Origin: Prochlorococcus sp. AG-321-E21
GTDB taxonomy: Bacteria > Cyanobacteriota > Cyanobacteriia > PCC-6307 > Cyanobiaceae
Length of the DNA stretch: 38,139 nt
NCBI GenBank assembly: GCA_003283415.1
Contig: QBXH01000010.1
Coordinates: 1-38,139 of the forward strand
Direction of reading: 5' to 3'
Each line of letters begins with the position of its first letter. The stretch's first letter is position 1. The notes below the pieces were generated by a model. It had not been told where the DNA came from, made no database searches, and worked only from the letters and a program-made list of their open reading frames with translations. The position numbers were made by a program, and so were the translations under genes. Positions 1 through 8,461 of this stretch are shown here, piece after piece.

Positions 1-1142
1 CTCAAGCAATCTGCGACCTCTTTTACATCTTTATCTCTTACTTGCTCATCATTTCTACAACCACTATTAACCAAAGCTTGAACAGTCGTAAATCTATATT
101 TATTATGCTCTTTATTAGTCCATTCTTCTATTCGCGAAAAGAAGGGATGCTCTGCTTCAAAATTTAAATTTCTGATGTTAATTTCCTTTTTAAATTCATC
201 CTTTAAATCTAATATCATGCCTTCTTTATAAGCCAAAAGAGCAGCTTTCCAGATTCGATCTCTATCTTTTAAAACCTTATTATTATTAATTAATTTACCT
301 TCTAGATTGATTACCCAAAACCTTCTAGAGCCAGTTGGATCATTTAGAAAATCAGTCCTATTACAACTTGAAACCATTATTGAAGGTCTTGGATAAGCCC
401 CAATACTCCTTCCATAAGGTCTTCTAAATGTATCGATAGGACTTGATAAAAGAGCTTTTAATGATGCCGCTTTTTCAGAATTTGGTGAGATCCTATCAAG
501 TTCAGCAATTTCAAAAATCCAACATCTTTGAAGTGTCATTGCTAGGTCTTGATACTTTGGTTGCCATGTATCTGCAAAGAAATCGTCAGAAGCTAAATAT
601 CTCCAGAAAGTAGATTTTCCTGTTCCTTGCTTACCAACTAATACACAACAATTATCAAATTTAACACCACGATTTTTGACCCTTGCAACGGCTGCAATAA
701 GAGTCATTTTTAGCATCTGGTTGAATAACTTAGATTCAGTTCCTAAGTAGTCGCTTGCAATTGTTTCTATGTCAATTGGTTTAATTGATTTATCTGATGT
801 AATCCTTTCTAGATATGAATTGACTGGATGATATGTATTTTGACGAGCTGCTGTTAATAAACCATCAAAAGCTGCGTCTTTTCTAATGTTATAACCATAC
901 ATATTTAGATAAGTTGAAAAATCCTCGATCATATCTAAAGGAATAGGCAATTTATCAAATTCAGGTTCTAAAGTTAGAAGATTGAATGTTAACCGTGAAG
1001 AACAATTATCAACTAAAAGTTCTACAAGATCACCAGAATCAATTTTCTTTTTTTTATCCCCCTCATAACCTTTTGGGAGTTTTATCTTATTAAGAAATCC
1101 AGTTCTAATAATTTGGTTTTTATTTGTAAAAGTATCAGTCAC
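1..1142 (-). CDS. VapE/VirE-type helicase of a mobile element, partial (3' end outside window)
   Basis: 380 codons are visible and the reading frame is open at position 1, so the C-terminus is missing. The protein has a Walker A motif GKQGTGKST at residues 170-178, a Walker B-like segment with two acidic residues at about 211-214 (IFEIAELD), a sensor-like SSCN ending at 261 and an arginine pair in GSRRFW near 273. That order and spacing match the virulence-associated E (VapE) helicases found in phage satellites, prophages and plasmids, where they act in replication initiation. The start is a GTG at 1140-1142 that overlaps the stop of the upstream gene by 8 bp. A Shine-Dalgarno-like AAGGAGA lies 6-7 nt before it, which favours this start. 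The N-terminal 130 residues match nothing I recognise. The family call is firm; the biological host element is inferred. Confidence 0.85.
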   Translation of the reverse strand, partial: MTDTFTNKNQIIRTGFLNKIKLPKGYEGDKKKKIDSGDLVELLVDNCSSRLTFNLLTLEPEFDKLPIPLDMIEDFSTYLNMYGYNIRKDAAFDGLLTAARQNTYHPVNSYLERITSDKSIKPIDIETIASDYLGTESKLFNQMLKMTLIAAVARVKNRGVKFDNCCVLVGKQGTGKSTFWRYLASDDFFADTWQPKYQDLAMTLQRCWIFEIAELDRISPNSEKAASLKALLSSPIDTFRRPYGRSIGAYPRPSIMVSSCNRTDFLNDPTGSRRFWVINLEGKLINNNKVLKDRDRIWKAALLAYKEGMILDLKDEFKKEINIRNLNFEAEHPFFSRIEEWTNKEHNKYRFTTVQALVNSGCRNDEQVRDKDVKEVADCL

Positions 1143-1506
1143 AAAATTCTCTCCTTATTCTTTTTTTCTTTTTTTTAGATGTACTTGGTTTATATCCTTT
1201 AGTTACTTTGCCTCCTCTAATATTGGCTAAACTTTCTAGAAAAACAATATCATTACTTTTTTGGATATTTGTTTTTTGAGAATTATAAGAAATATTGGAG
1301 GTTCTTTGATTACTGGTAAAACCAATAGATTCAGGATCAAGAACTATTTCTTTATGCTTGTTTTTTAGTAGCTGTGAATAACGCCCTATAACAGCTAAAT
1401 GAGCATCAAATTGTTCTTCAACAGATAAAAATCTGGAAGAACCACATCTTTGAAAAGCTTCCCATTCTTGAGGGAATTTCTGTGAATTTTTCAATTTTCC
1501 CTCCAT
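1135..1506 (-). CDS. Hypothetical protein, 123 aa, in the VapE operon
   Basis: I do not recognise the family. The protein is hydrophilic with no signal peptide or membrane segment. Residues 10-50 look helical, with several aromatic residues. The C-terminus is very basic, with a run of five lysines followed by R and K residues at about 108-119, as in some nucleic-acid-binding proteins. Its ATG overlaps the end of the preceding 78-aa gene by 16 bp and its stop overlaps the GTG of the VapE-like gene by 8 bp, so the three are almost certainly translated from one mRNA, probably with coupling. The position just before VapE suggests a replication accessory role, but this is guesswork. Confidence 0.7.
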   Translation of the reverse strand: MEGKLKNSQKFPQEWEAFQRCGSSRFLSVEEQFDAHLAVIGRYSQLLKNKHKEIVLDPESIGFTSNQRTSNISYNSQKTNIQKSNDIVFLESLANIRGGKVTKGYKPSTSKKKKKRIRREFCD

Positions 1507-1727
1507 GCTTTAGGAATCCAAATATTCATTTGTTCATCCAGGGATAAGTAGTTTTGTTCTGCTACTTTTTTACAGGCAATAATTAAAGCAATTTCTTTCA
1601 ACCTATCTTTTGATTGATAGCTTTCTAACTCATTGATATTTTCTATCTCCTGAAACTCATCTACAATATGAGTATTAACTCTTTTGTTTGTAGGTTCTCT
1701 GTCAAAGGAGGTTTTTTTTTGATTCAT
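1491..1727 (-). CDS. Hypothetical protein, 78 aa, in the VapE operon
   Basis: No family recognised. It is a small hydrophilic protein, acidic in the middle (residues 23-40) and probably helical towards the C-terminus (RLKEIALIIACKKVAEQ). A strong AGGAGG lies about 10 nt before the ATG and inside the last codons of the upstream ribbon-helix-helix gene, whose stop is only 2 bp away. This supports the start and shows the gene is real and co-translated. It overlaps the next gene by 16 bp. A function cannot be assigned; it travels with the VapE-like helicase. Confidence 0.7.
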   Translation of the reverse strand: MNQKKTSFDREPTNKRVNTHIVDEFQEIENINELESYQSKDRLKEIALIIACKKVAEQNYLSLDEQMNIWIPKAWREN

Positions 1728-1729
1728 TT

Positions 1730-1912
1730 TTAAATGACCTCCTTATGCCTTTTCAGACCGTTATCTATTAAGGCTCTTAGTAGCTCGGCATTAGAACAGT
1801 TATAGTGTTCAGCTAACTTACTAAATTTTTTAAAAATGGAATCAGTTACACGACATTGAATAGTTGGAGTAGCATCAACTTTTCGTGATCTTTCCTTAAC
1901 ATCAATCAACAT
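1730..1912 (-). CDS. Ribbon-helix-helix (CopG/Arc-like) DNA-binding protein
   Basis: A 60-aa protein with the layout of an RHH repressor: a short strand at about residues 15-23 (TPTIQCRVTD), helix A at 24-37 and helix B at 40-54 after a turn (YNCSNAELLRALIDNGLKR). Such proteins bind DNA as dimers and usually control their own operon; in mobile elements they act as copy-number or excision regulators or as antitoxins. It is the first gene of the operon that continues to the VapE-like helicase. No strong Shine-Dalgarno precedes the ATG, unlike the next gene. No toxin-like partner of a known family follows, although the 78-aa protein cannot be excluded. The fold is fairly sure; the regulon is inferred. 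Confidence 0.75.
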   Translation of the reverse strand: MLIDVKERSRKVDATPTIQCRVTDSIFKKFSKLAEHYNCSNAELLRALIDNGLKRHKEVI

Positions 1913-1935
1913 AAAATTAATTAAATTAAACTACT

Positions 1936-1968
1936 TTTATATTTTCGCTTGCTTGAAACTTATTGCAA
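1936..1968 (-). promoter_or_regulatory. Possible promoter of the RHH-VapE operon
   Basis: On the minus strand a TATAAA (1936-1941) lies about 24 nt before the ATG of the RHH gene. The nearest -35-like TTGCAA (1963-1968) is 21 bp upstream, longer than ideal, so the -35 assignment is weak. Two direct copies of TACGTT at 1988-1993 and 2015-2020 lie further upstream and could be repressor half-sites. Confidence 0.3.
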
Positions 1969-2028
1969 TCACTACGATCTTATGGAATACGTTGTTAGGT
2001 ATAAATAGGCTAATTACGTTATGAGAGT

Positions 2029-3612
2029 TTAGAATTGCCAATCTTGAATTCTTATGTGTGGGAATATATTATCTTCTTCTTCAATATCTTTAAGAAATTT
2101 ATAATCAATAATAGATTTATCTTCTAACATCTCAATTAATTTCCAGAATCTAAATAGGTGTCTATCAATCCTTTCTTTGGCAAGTTCAGTTGTAGTTCCC
2201 GCTTTTAAAATGAAACTCCAATCAGAGGATTCAGAAAGAAGTAATTCTCTTGCCGCTTGCTTTAATAATCTTATAGAAAAATTATCATTAAATTTCCTAC
2301 TTGATAATTCAACAAAAACCGACCCCGCTTTTGTAATTTTTGGAACTATCCAGGCATTCTTATCATTTAGCCAGTAATTATGAAAGCCCCCTTGTCCCCA
2401 ACTTGAAGGAGAAGGATCACAAATTTGGAGGTTAGGTTTATGGAGGAGAATTTCTTTTAGATTTGTGAGCTTAATTGAATATTTTTTAGATTTTTTAAGT
2501 ATATTTTCAATAAATTTTGGTCCTTCATACCACCAATGTCCAAATAATTCAGCATCAAATGGAGCAATTAACAAAGGTTCGAATGATGATGACAAAGAAA
2601 GGTTCTTTAATTGTTTAGATCTTGATAAAAGATAATTTTCAGCATGTTCTTCAACTTTTTTTATAGCTTCATCTTGTAGGTAAAATTCTTTTTTGCCTAA
2701 TGAACCTTTATTATTTGTAATTCTATGAAATTTTAATCCTAAAGGCCTGCTTGTTGGAATTCCTTTTTTTTGTAGTTCTGAGGAAGATAATTCCCACCCT
2801 AAGTCTTTATGAAATTCTCTATAAAATGGATTTCCTGGATATCCTTCTCTTGAGGACCAAACGGGCAAAGTTGATTCACTATCTCTCCCAAAAAAAGCCA
2901 CACCTCTCTTTGAGCAAATAGGTGCATAAACTCCATACTTTGGCCTTGGTGATCCATTCAAAATCCCATGACCATCCAAAACAGCATATCTAATTCCACA
3001 ATTCACTAATATTTCATCTAAATTTTCGTAATAAGCGCACTCAGGCAACCATATGCCTAAGGGTCTTGTTCCTAAAAAAATTTCATGACTTCTTATCGCT
3101 GTATTTATTTGCCCTAAAACTGTTTCAGGGTTTTCTCTAAGAATTGGCAAATATCCATGTGTTGCCGCACAAGTAAGAATATCTAAATTTCCAGTCAAAT
3201 TTAATTTTTTAAATCTCTCTATTAAATCACCAGAACATTTTTCCCAATATGAAAAATTATTTTTAATATTTCTCAAAAGAAATTCAGCGGCAGCTAATTC
3301 TTTTTGAGGTAAATCACTCAAAAATTCTATTCTTGTTTTAATCCAAGTTGAATATTTCTTTTGAATTTGTTTATTTTTGAGAAGAGATAATAAGGTTGGA
3401 GATAAACTAAGAGTTAACTTTGTATTCCTAATATCTTTTTTTTTGCTTGATTCCATTACTTGAAGTAAAGGAATATAACATTCTAGTATTGCTTGGAATA
3501 ACCAATCTTCTTCTAATGAATTTTTTTCATGTTTTCGAACATATGGGAGATGAGCATGTAGAACTATTGCCAATTTGCCTAAGAATTTTTTATTAGGGAT
3601 AGGCCCATTCAT
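2029..3612 (-). CDS. GH57 1,4-alpha-glucan branching enzyme
   Basis: A 527-aa member of glycoside hydrolase family 57, the branching-enzyme (DUF1957) type, which forms alpha-1,6 branches in glycogen in the cytoplasm. The GH57 conserved regions are visible: HAHLPY at residues 19-24, ATHGYLP at about 150-156, GIWLPECAYY with the predicted nucleophile Glu191, and FDAELFGHWWYEGP with the predicted acid/base Asp. The length is normal for the family and no frameshift is seen. It is divergent from leuA. Its 3' end faces the accessory VapE region, so it marks the edge of the conserved chromosome. With malQ (19795-21315) it belongs to glycogen metabolism. An amylopullulanase activity is the main alternative, less likely given the GHWWYEGP motif. 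Confidence 0.88.
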   Translation of the reverse strand: MNGPIPNKKFLGKLAIVLHAHLPYVRKHEKNSLEEDWLFQAILECYIPLLQVMESSKKKDIRNTKLTLSLSPTLLSLLKNKQIQKKYSTWIKTRIEFLSDLPQKELAAAEFLLRNIKNNFSYWEKCSGDLIERFKKLNLTGNLDILTCAATHGYLPILRENPETVLGQINTAIRSHEIFLGTRPLGIWLPECAYYENLDEILVNCGIRYAVLDGHGILNGSPRPKYGVYAPICSKRGVAFFGRDSESTLPVWSSREGYPGNPFYREFHKDLGWELSSSELQKKGIPTSRPLGLKFHRITNNKGSLGKKEFYLQDEAIKKVEEHAENYLLSRSKQLKNLSLSSSFEPLLIAPFDAELFGHWWYEGPKFIENILKKSKKYSIKLTNLKEILLHKPNLQICDPSPSSWGQGGFHNYWLNDKNAWIVPKITKAGSVFVELSSRKFNDNFSIRLLKQAARELLLSESSDWSFILKAGTTTELAKERIDRHLFRFWKLIEMLEDKSIIDYKFLKDIEEEDNIFPHIRIQDWQF

Positions 3613-3824
3613 AATTCTTAAAATTTATGTTTAAAGTGATTTGAAAGAATCAAAGTTTACTTTTAGAGAAATATAAAAAATTTTTATTTTATAAACAATA
3701 CTTTATTAATTGAATATAAGTAATTTTTATTTATAATAATTTAACCAAAACAATTAAAGATTACCTCCAAAAAAGTCAGTTTAAATAATCCATGCCTAGT
3801 AATTTTATTTTAATTAGCTTACTA

Positions 3825-3830
3825 TATAAA
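3825..3830 (+). promoter_or_regulatory. Candidate -10 element for leuA
   Basis: A TATAAA sits 16 nt before the leuA ATG in the 234-bp divergent gap. It would give a very short leader. No convincing -35 box is seen, and the gap is so AT-rich that chance matches are likely. Confidence 0.25.
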
Positions 3831-3846
3831 TAGTCATACTCAACAA

Positions 3847-5487
3847 ATGTCAAAAGATCCAGGCAGGATATTGATCTTTGATACAACACTAAGAGATGGT
3901 GAACAATCTCCTGGTGCAAGTTTAAATCTTGAGGAGAAGCTTGCAATTGCTCATCAACTTGCAAGATTAGGAGTAGATGTTATTGAAGCAGGATTTCCTT
4001 TTGCTAGCCCAGGAGATTTTAAAGCAGTAAATAAAATCGCGGAGGTAGTTGGAGGAGAAAATGGTCCAATAATTTGTGGTTTAGCAAGGGCATCTAAAAA
4101 TGATATAAAAGCTTGTTACGAAGCTATAAGACCCGCACCAAAAAAAAGGATACATACTTTTATAGCTACTAGCGATATCCATCTAAAACATAAACTTAGA
4201 AAAACAAGAAAAGAGGTACTTTGTATAGTTCCAGAAATGGTTAGTTATGCAAAATCATTAGTCGAAGATATTGAATTCTCTTGTGAAGATGCCTCGAGGA
4301 GTGATCCTGAATTTCTCTATGAAGTAATTCAACAAGCAATAACATCAGGGGCTACAACAATAAATATTCCAGATACTGTTGGGTTCACAACTCCAAGTGA
4401 ATTTGGAAAGCTTATATTTGATATTAATAAAAATGTACCAAATATAGATGAAGCTATTATTTCAGTTCATGGTCATAATGATTTAGGTTTAGCCGTTGCT
4501 AATTTTCTTGAAGCAGCAAAGAATGGAGCAAGGCAATTAGAATGCACAATAAATGGAATAGGTGAAAGAGCAGGGAATGCCTCCCTAGAAGAATTAGTAA
4601 TGGCATTACATGTGAGGAAAAGTTTTTTTAATAGTTTCTTTGGAAGAAGATCAGATTCACCTACACCACTAACTGCTATAAGAACAGAAGAAATAACAAA
4701 AACTTCGCGATTAGTATCAAACTTAACTGGAATGAATGTTCAGCCCAATAAGGCAATTGTTGGCGCAAATGCTTTTGCTCACGAGTCAGGAATCCATCAG
4801 GATGGAGTACTAAAAAATAGACTTACATATGAAATTATTGATGCAAAAACTGTTGGGTTGAATGATAATAAAATTTCATTAGGTAAACTTAGCGGGAGAA
4901 GTGCAGTAAGAGCAAGATTGGAAGAGATGGGATACGATTTAAGTAGGGAAGACTTGAATGATGCTTTTGCTCGTTTTAAAGATCTAGCTGATAGAAAACG
5001 AGAAATTACTGATAGAGATTTAGAAGCTATAGTCAGTGAGCAAGTTCAACTTCCAGAATCTAAATTTCAACTAAGTCATGTTCAAGTTAGTTGTGGAAAT
5101 ACATCCAAACCTACTGCTACAGTAACTCTTATAAATACCGAAGATGATACTGAAAATACCTCTGTTGCTATAGGTACTGGTCCTGTAGATGCGGTTTGCG
5201 AAGCCCTCAATGCATTAGCTAAAGTTCCTAATGAACTTATAGAGTTTTCAGTGAAGTCTGTAACAGAAGGTATAGATGCATTAGGTGAAGTTACTATAAG
5301 AATAAGGAACGAGGATAAAATTTATTCTGGACATTCAGCTGATACAGACGTAGTTGTTGCGGCAGCGAATGCTTTTGTAAATGCTTTAAACAGGCTTGTA
5401 TTTTCAGAGAAGAAAAACTCTATTCACCCCCAATTTGATAATTTAGAAAATCCAAAAAAAAATTTATTATCAAATCCAAAAAGTTAA
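3847..5487 (+). CDS. leuA: 2-isopropylmalate synthase
   Basis: Condenses 2-oxoisovalerate with acetyl-CoA in the first committed step of leucine synthesis. The 546-aa protein starts with the DRE-TIM metallolyase signature [16 protein letters not shown] (about residues 10-26) and continues with the metal-binding [12 protein letters not shown], the [14 protein letters not shown] segment and the HESGIHQDG motif typical of LeuA. The C-terminal third (from about 380) is the LeuA regulatory domain, which in this family binds leucine for feedback inhibition. Length is as expected for the long cyanobacterial form, which separates it from homocitrate synthase and citramalate synthase. The ATG is well placed at the family's usual N-terminus. 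The gene stands alone, divergent from the GH57 gene. Confidence 0.95.
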   Translation: MSKDPGRILIFDTTLRDGEQSPGASLNLEEKLAIAHQLARLGVDVIEAGFPFASPGDFKAVNKIAEVVGGENGPIICGLARASKNDIKACYEAIRPAPKKRIHTFIATSDIHLKHKLRKTRKEVLCIVPEMVSYAKSLVEDIEFSCEDASRSDPEFLYEVIQQAITSGATTINIPDTVGFTTPSEFGKLIFDINKNVPNIDEAIISVHGHNDLGLAVANFLEAAKNGARQLECTINGIGERAGNASLEELVMALHVRKSFFNSFFGRRSDSPTPLTAIRTEEITKTSRLVSNLTGMNVQPNKAIVGANAFAHESGIHQDGVLKNRLTYEIIDAKTVGLNDNKISLGKLSGRSAVRARLEEMGYDLSREDLNDAFARFKDLADRKREITDRDLEAIVSEQVQLPESKFQLSHVQVSCGNTSKPTATVTLINTEDDTENTSVAIGTGPVDAVCEALNALAKVPNELIEFSVKSVTEGIDALGEVTIRIRNEDKIYSGHSADTDVVVAAANAFVNALNRLVFSEKKNSIHPQFDNLENPKKNLLSNPKS

Positions 5488-5577
5488 GTTTATTTTGTGA
5501 TTATTAAGTTTACCTAATAACTTGTAACGAAATAATGTAGATTAAAGCTTTAATTTAAAATTTAAACAGATAAAGTA

Positions 5578-5970
5578 ATGAGAGAAAGGGTATCAGGATA
5601 TTGGACTCTTGCATGGGTTGGTTTGATAAGTAATATCATTGCTTTACCTATAATCGCCTTAATAGTAAGTTATGGGCCCCCATTAAAAGTGGCTAATATT
5701 ACTCTAGCTATAAGCCTTGGATGGCCTTCAGCAATAGTTGGAATAGTTTCTTCTTCTGCTCTTTTAGCGGAGAAGAAATGGGGGGTTACCTTAACCCTGG
5801 TATCTCTTTCAATGATAATTTCGGGGACAGCTCCATATTCTATTTTTCGATTAGCAATTTTGAAAGATATTTTTGGTATTGGTGGTTTTACACTTTTATC
5901 TGCTTTATTTAGCATCTTGGCAATAATATATTGGTGTAATCCAAAACATCGAAGGAATATCAGATTATAA
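5578..5970 (+). CDS. Small integral membrane protein, 130 aa
   Basis: Unrecognised family. Four hydrophobic segments at about residues 10-32, 39-62, 70-88 and 97-122 predict a four-helix inner or thylakoid membrane protein, with basic termini (MRER and KHRRNIR). A PSYG/YGPP-like turn follows helix 1, and a GWPSAIVGIV stretch lies in helix 2. It sits 90 bp after leuA on the same strand and converges with the 7TM-HD gene 10 bp away. The steady reading frame and clean hydropathy pattern favour a real gene over the two overlapping frames. No function can be given. Confidence 0.75.
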   Translation: MRERVSGYWTLAWVGLISNIIALPIIALIVSYGPPLKVANITLAISLGWPSAIVGIVSSSALLAEKKWGVTLTLVSLSMIISGTAPYSIFRLAILKDIFGIGGFTLLSALFSILAIIYWCNPKHRRNIRL

Positions 5971-5980
5971 AATTATTGAA

Positions 5981-7453
5981 TTAAGAAAAAGTGTTATTTT
6001 TTGTTGTGGGATATTGAATTCGTCTATGTCTAATTCTTTTCCAAACATTTAAGAATGATTTTTTTATCAGAAAAATTTCTCCCTTGGAAAGATTACTATC
6101 ATTTAATTGGCCATCAACTTGCCTTGAATCAAAAATTTTGGATAGTGTTTCTAGGGCTTCATAATCGGAAGCATTTATATCCATTGCCCTTAAAGCAGCT
6201 TCACATCCATCTGCAAGCATCAAGATAGCTGTTTCCTTAGATTGAGGGATAGGACCTTTATATCTAAAATCGCTCTCATTAAATTTTAATTTTTTCTCTT
6301 CAGCTTTATTAAGAAAATATCCCATTTTTAGAGTTCCTTGATGTTCTGGAATGAAATTAGCTATTGGTTTTGGCAATCTATTTTTTCTTGCAAACTTTAG
6401 GCCTTGATCAACGTGGGCTTGTAAAATCTCAGCGCTTTTTAAAGGATCATCTATCTCGTCATGCGGATTTTTTGCTCCATCTTGATTCTCAATAAACCAA
6501 TTTGGAGCATGTAATTTGCCAACATCATGATAGAGAGAACCAGTTTTAATAAGATCGATATCTCCTCCAATCATTCTTGTCGCCTCTTCAGCTAGTCCAC
6601 ATATCAATAAAGTATGTTCAAAAGTACCAGGAGCTTCAATAGAGAGTCTTCTAATAAGAGGTTTTTCTTTATCAGCCAATTCCATTAATCTTGCCTTCGT
6701 TAATAATCCAAATATTGACTCAAAAATGGGAATAAATAATATAATTATGAGCATTATTATTGCCAACAGTAGAGAATCAGAAAATATTTTGCCATTTAAT
6801 TCAAATAATGCTTGATTATCTATTAAGGAATATTCCTCATTTCCAATTAGTATCCATTGGGAAATCAAAGCCCCAATTGGAACAAATATTGATAATTGAA
6901 GTAACTGAGCTCGACTTCTTATTTTTCCTCCAAGGACAGAAACGACACATGCGCAAATCAGGGTTATGAAAAGCAAATTATTATTAATATTCGTAATAGA
7001 TTCAGGCCAGCTTAAGCTTGCTATTGATATCCAAGCTAAAGCAGTTATGGTTCCCATCCCTTGAGAAATAATTAAAGCAGGAGGAACTATAATAGATAAA
7101 GGACTTAGGCTAGATCCATATATGTTTTTTATCATTTGAACTATTAACAGAAGCGAAATAATTAAGAGTATTTGTCTAGCATTAATGTTTGGATTTTCTT
7201 TTCTAGATATTAGTATTAAAAGTCCACAAGAAAATAAAACCTCAGCAAAAGTAAAGCCCCAAGAAAAAACATCAGAAACTTCTAAAGTTTGAACAAGCAG
7301 TATTTTATAAGAAGATATTATCGAAATAACAATACATATTAAGAAAATAATTAATTTATCTATTGTTGAAATCTTTACAAGACCTTTTGCAGGGACTTGA
7401 CTTCTTTTCCAAAAATAATTTATTTTTTTTAAAATTCTTATAGGTTTTTGCAC
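5981..7453 (-). CDS. 7TM-HD phosphohydrolase, PgpH-like (candidate c-di-AMP phosphodiesterase)
   Basis: A 490-aa membrane protein: one helix at about 33-54, then six or seven further helices between about 65 and 250, then a cytoplasmic HD domain. Metal-binding residues are visible: His280 (FEHTLL), HD at 309-310 (LYHDVGK), His331 (NPHDEI), His347 (LQAHVD), His371 (PEHQG) and a late Asp in MLADGCEA. This is the 7TMR-HD family, whose members in Listeria (PgpH) hydrolyse c-di-AMP. Unlike those proteins, there is only a short loop between helix 1 and the 7TM block, so the large extracellular 7TMR-HDED domain is missing. A diadenylate cyclase gene is present at 32725-33615, which supports the c-di-AMP role, but the substrate is inferred. 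Confidence 0.85.
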   Translation of the reverse strand: MQKPIRILKKINYFWKRSQVPAKGLVKISTIDKLIIFLICIVISIISSYKILLVQTLEVSDVFSWGFTFAEVLFSCGLLILISRKENPNINARQILLIISLLLIVQMIKNIYGSSLSPLSIIVPPALIISQGMGTITALAWISIASLSWPESITNINNNLLFITLICACVVSVLGGKIRSRAQLLQLSIFVPIGALISQWILIGNEEYSLIDNQALFELNGKIFSDSLLLAIIMLIIILFIPIFESIFGLLTKARLMELADKEKPLIRRLSIEAPGTFEHTLLICGLAEEATRMIGGDIDLIKTGSLYHDVGKLHAPNWFIENQDGAKNPHDEIDDPLKSAEILQAHVDQGLKFARKNRLPKPIANFIPEHQGTLKMGYFLNKAEEKKLKFNESDFRYKGPIPQSKETAILMLADGCEAALRAMDINASDYEALETLSKIFDSRQVDGQLNDSNLSKGEIFLIKKSFLNVWKRIRHRRIQYPTTKNNTFS

Positions 7454-7527
7454 AGAATATAATTAAATCTAATTGTCTAATTTAAAATTATAGGCATGCT
7501 AGTAGTAAAAAGGAGAAGTTTTTCTAA

Positions 7528-8424
7528 ATGTCATTAAAATTAGATGGTAAAAAATTATCTTTAGAAATCGAAGAAAAATTAAAAAATTATATCTATATTA
7601 ATAAAACAATTGTAAAAAGAAATCCTGGATTGGCTGTTATAAGAATTGGCGAAGATCCAGCTAGCGGGGTTTATGTTAAAAACAAAGAAAAAGCTTGCTC
7701 TAGAGTTGGGATAAAGAGTTTTATTTTTCATCTAAAAGATACAGTAGAGCAAAAAGAAGTTGAAGAATTATTAAATAAATTAAATCTTGACAATGATATT
7801 GATGGTATTTTATTACAACTTCCCATACCAAAGAAATTTGATGAGCAAAGATTAATAAGTTATATCAATCCAAAAAAAGATGTCGATGGATTAAATGAGC
7901 AAAATATTGGCAAGTTAGTAAAGAATGAGCCTGCAATGAGATCTTGCACACCCGCGGGGATTGTTAATTTACTAAGATCCCAAAATATTACAATTGAAGG
8001 AAAGAAAATTGTAGTCATAGGAAGAAGTCTGTTGGTTGGTAAACCCATATCTCTTATGTTATTAAATCTTAATGGGACGGTGACAATGACTCATTCAAAA
8101 ACTAAAAATTTAAACAAAATATGCAGAGAAGCGGATATATTAATTGCGGCGGCAGGAAAACCTAACCTCATAGACGCAAGTTTTGTTAAAGAAGGTGCTG
8201 TAATTATTGATGTAGGAATACATCGATTAACAAGTTCCGATAAAAGAAAAGTTAGATTATGTGGAGATGTATTATTAGAAGATGTTATTCCCAAAGTATT
8301 TGCTTATACGCCCGTCCCTGGAGGTGTCGGTCCAATGACAGTAACAATGTTACTAGTAAATACTATTTACAGCTGGCAAAAACAATTTGGTTTATCATCA
8401 ACTCTTAATGACCTGCTGCCATAA
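7528..8424 (+). CDS. folD: Bifunctional methylenetetrahydrofolate dehydrogenase/cyclohydrolase
   Basis: Interconverts 5,10-methylene-, methenyl- and 10-formyl-tetrahydrofolate for purine and formyl-methionine synthesis. The 298-aa protein has the YVxxK motif with Tyr49 and the catalytic Lys53, the [10 protein letters not shown] and PKKDVDGLN stretches, the Rossmann [12 protein letters not shown] segment for NADP, and the C-terminal [15 protein letters not shown] signature. An AAGGAG lies 12-13 nt before the ATG, slightly far but supporting it. It is the first gene of a plus-strand run with crtE (37 bp gap) and the PAP2-like gene (14 bp gap). Confidence 0.95.
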   Translation: MSLKLDGKKLSLEIEEKLKNYIYINKTIVKRNPGLAVIRIGEDPASGVYVKNKEKACSRVGIKSFIFHLKDTVEQKEVEELLNKLNLDNDIDGILLQLPIPKKFDEQRLISYINPKKDVDGLNEQNIGKLVKNEPAMRSCTPAGIVNLLRSQNITIEGKKIVVIGRSLLVGKPISLMLLNLNGTVTMTHSKTKNLNKICREADILIAAAGKPNLIDASFVKEGAVIIDVGIHRLTSSDKRKVRLCGDVLLEDVIPKVFAYTPVPGGVGPMTVTMLLVNTIYSWQKQFGLSSTLNDLLP

Positions 8425-8461
8425 AACTAAAGATGCAGAAAAAATTTATTCAAAGTAAAAA

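Noticed and set aside
3776-3964. Minus-strand frame of 62 codons over the leuA start
   Set aside because: Covers the leuA promoter region and first codons on the other strand; leuA start and signature are clear.
5488-5577. TTATTA...TAATAA hairpin after leuA
   Set aside because: Six A-T pairs with an 8-nt loop and no T-run; too weak to call a terminator.
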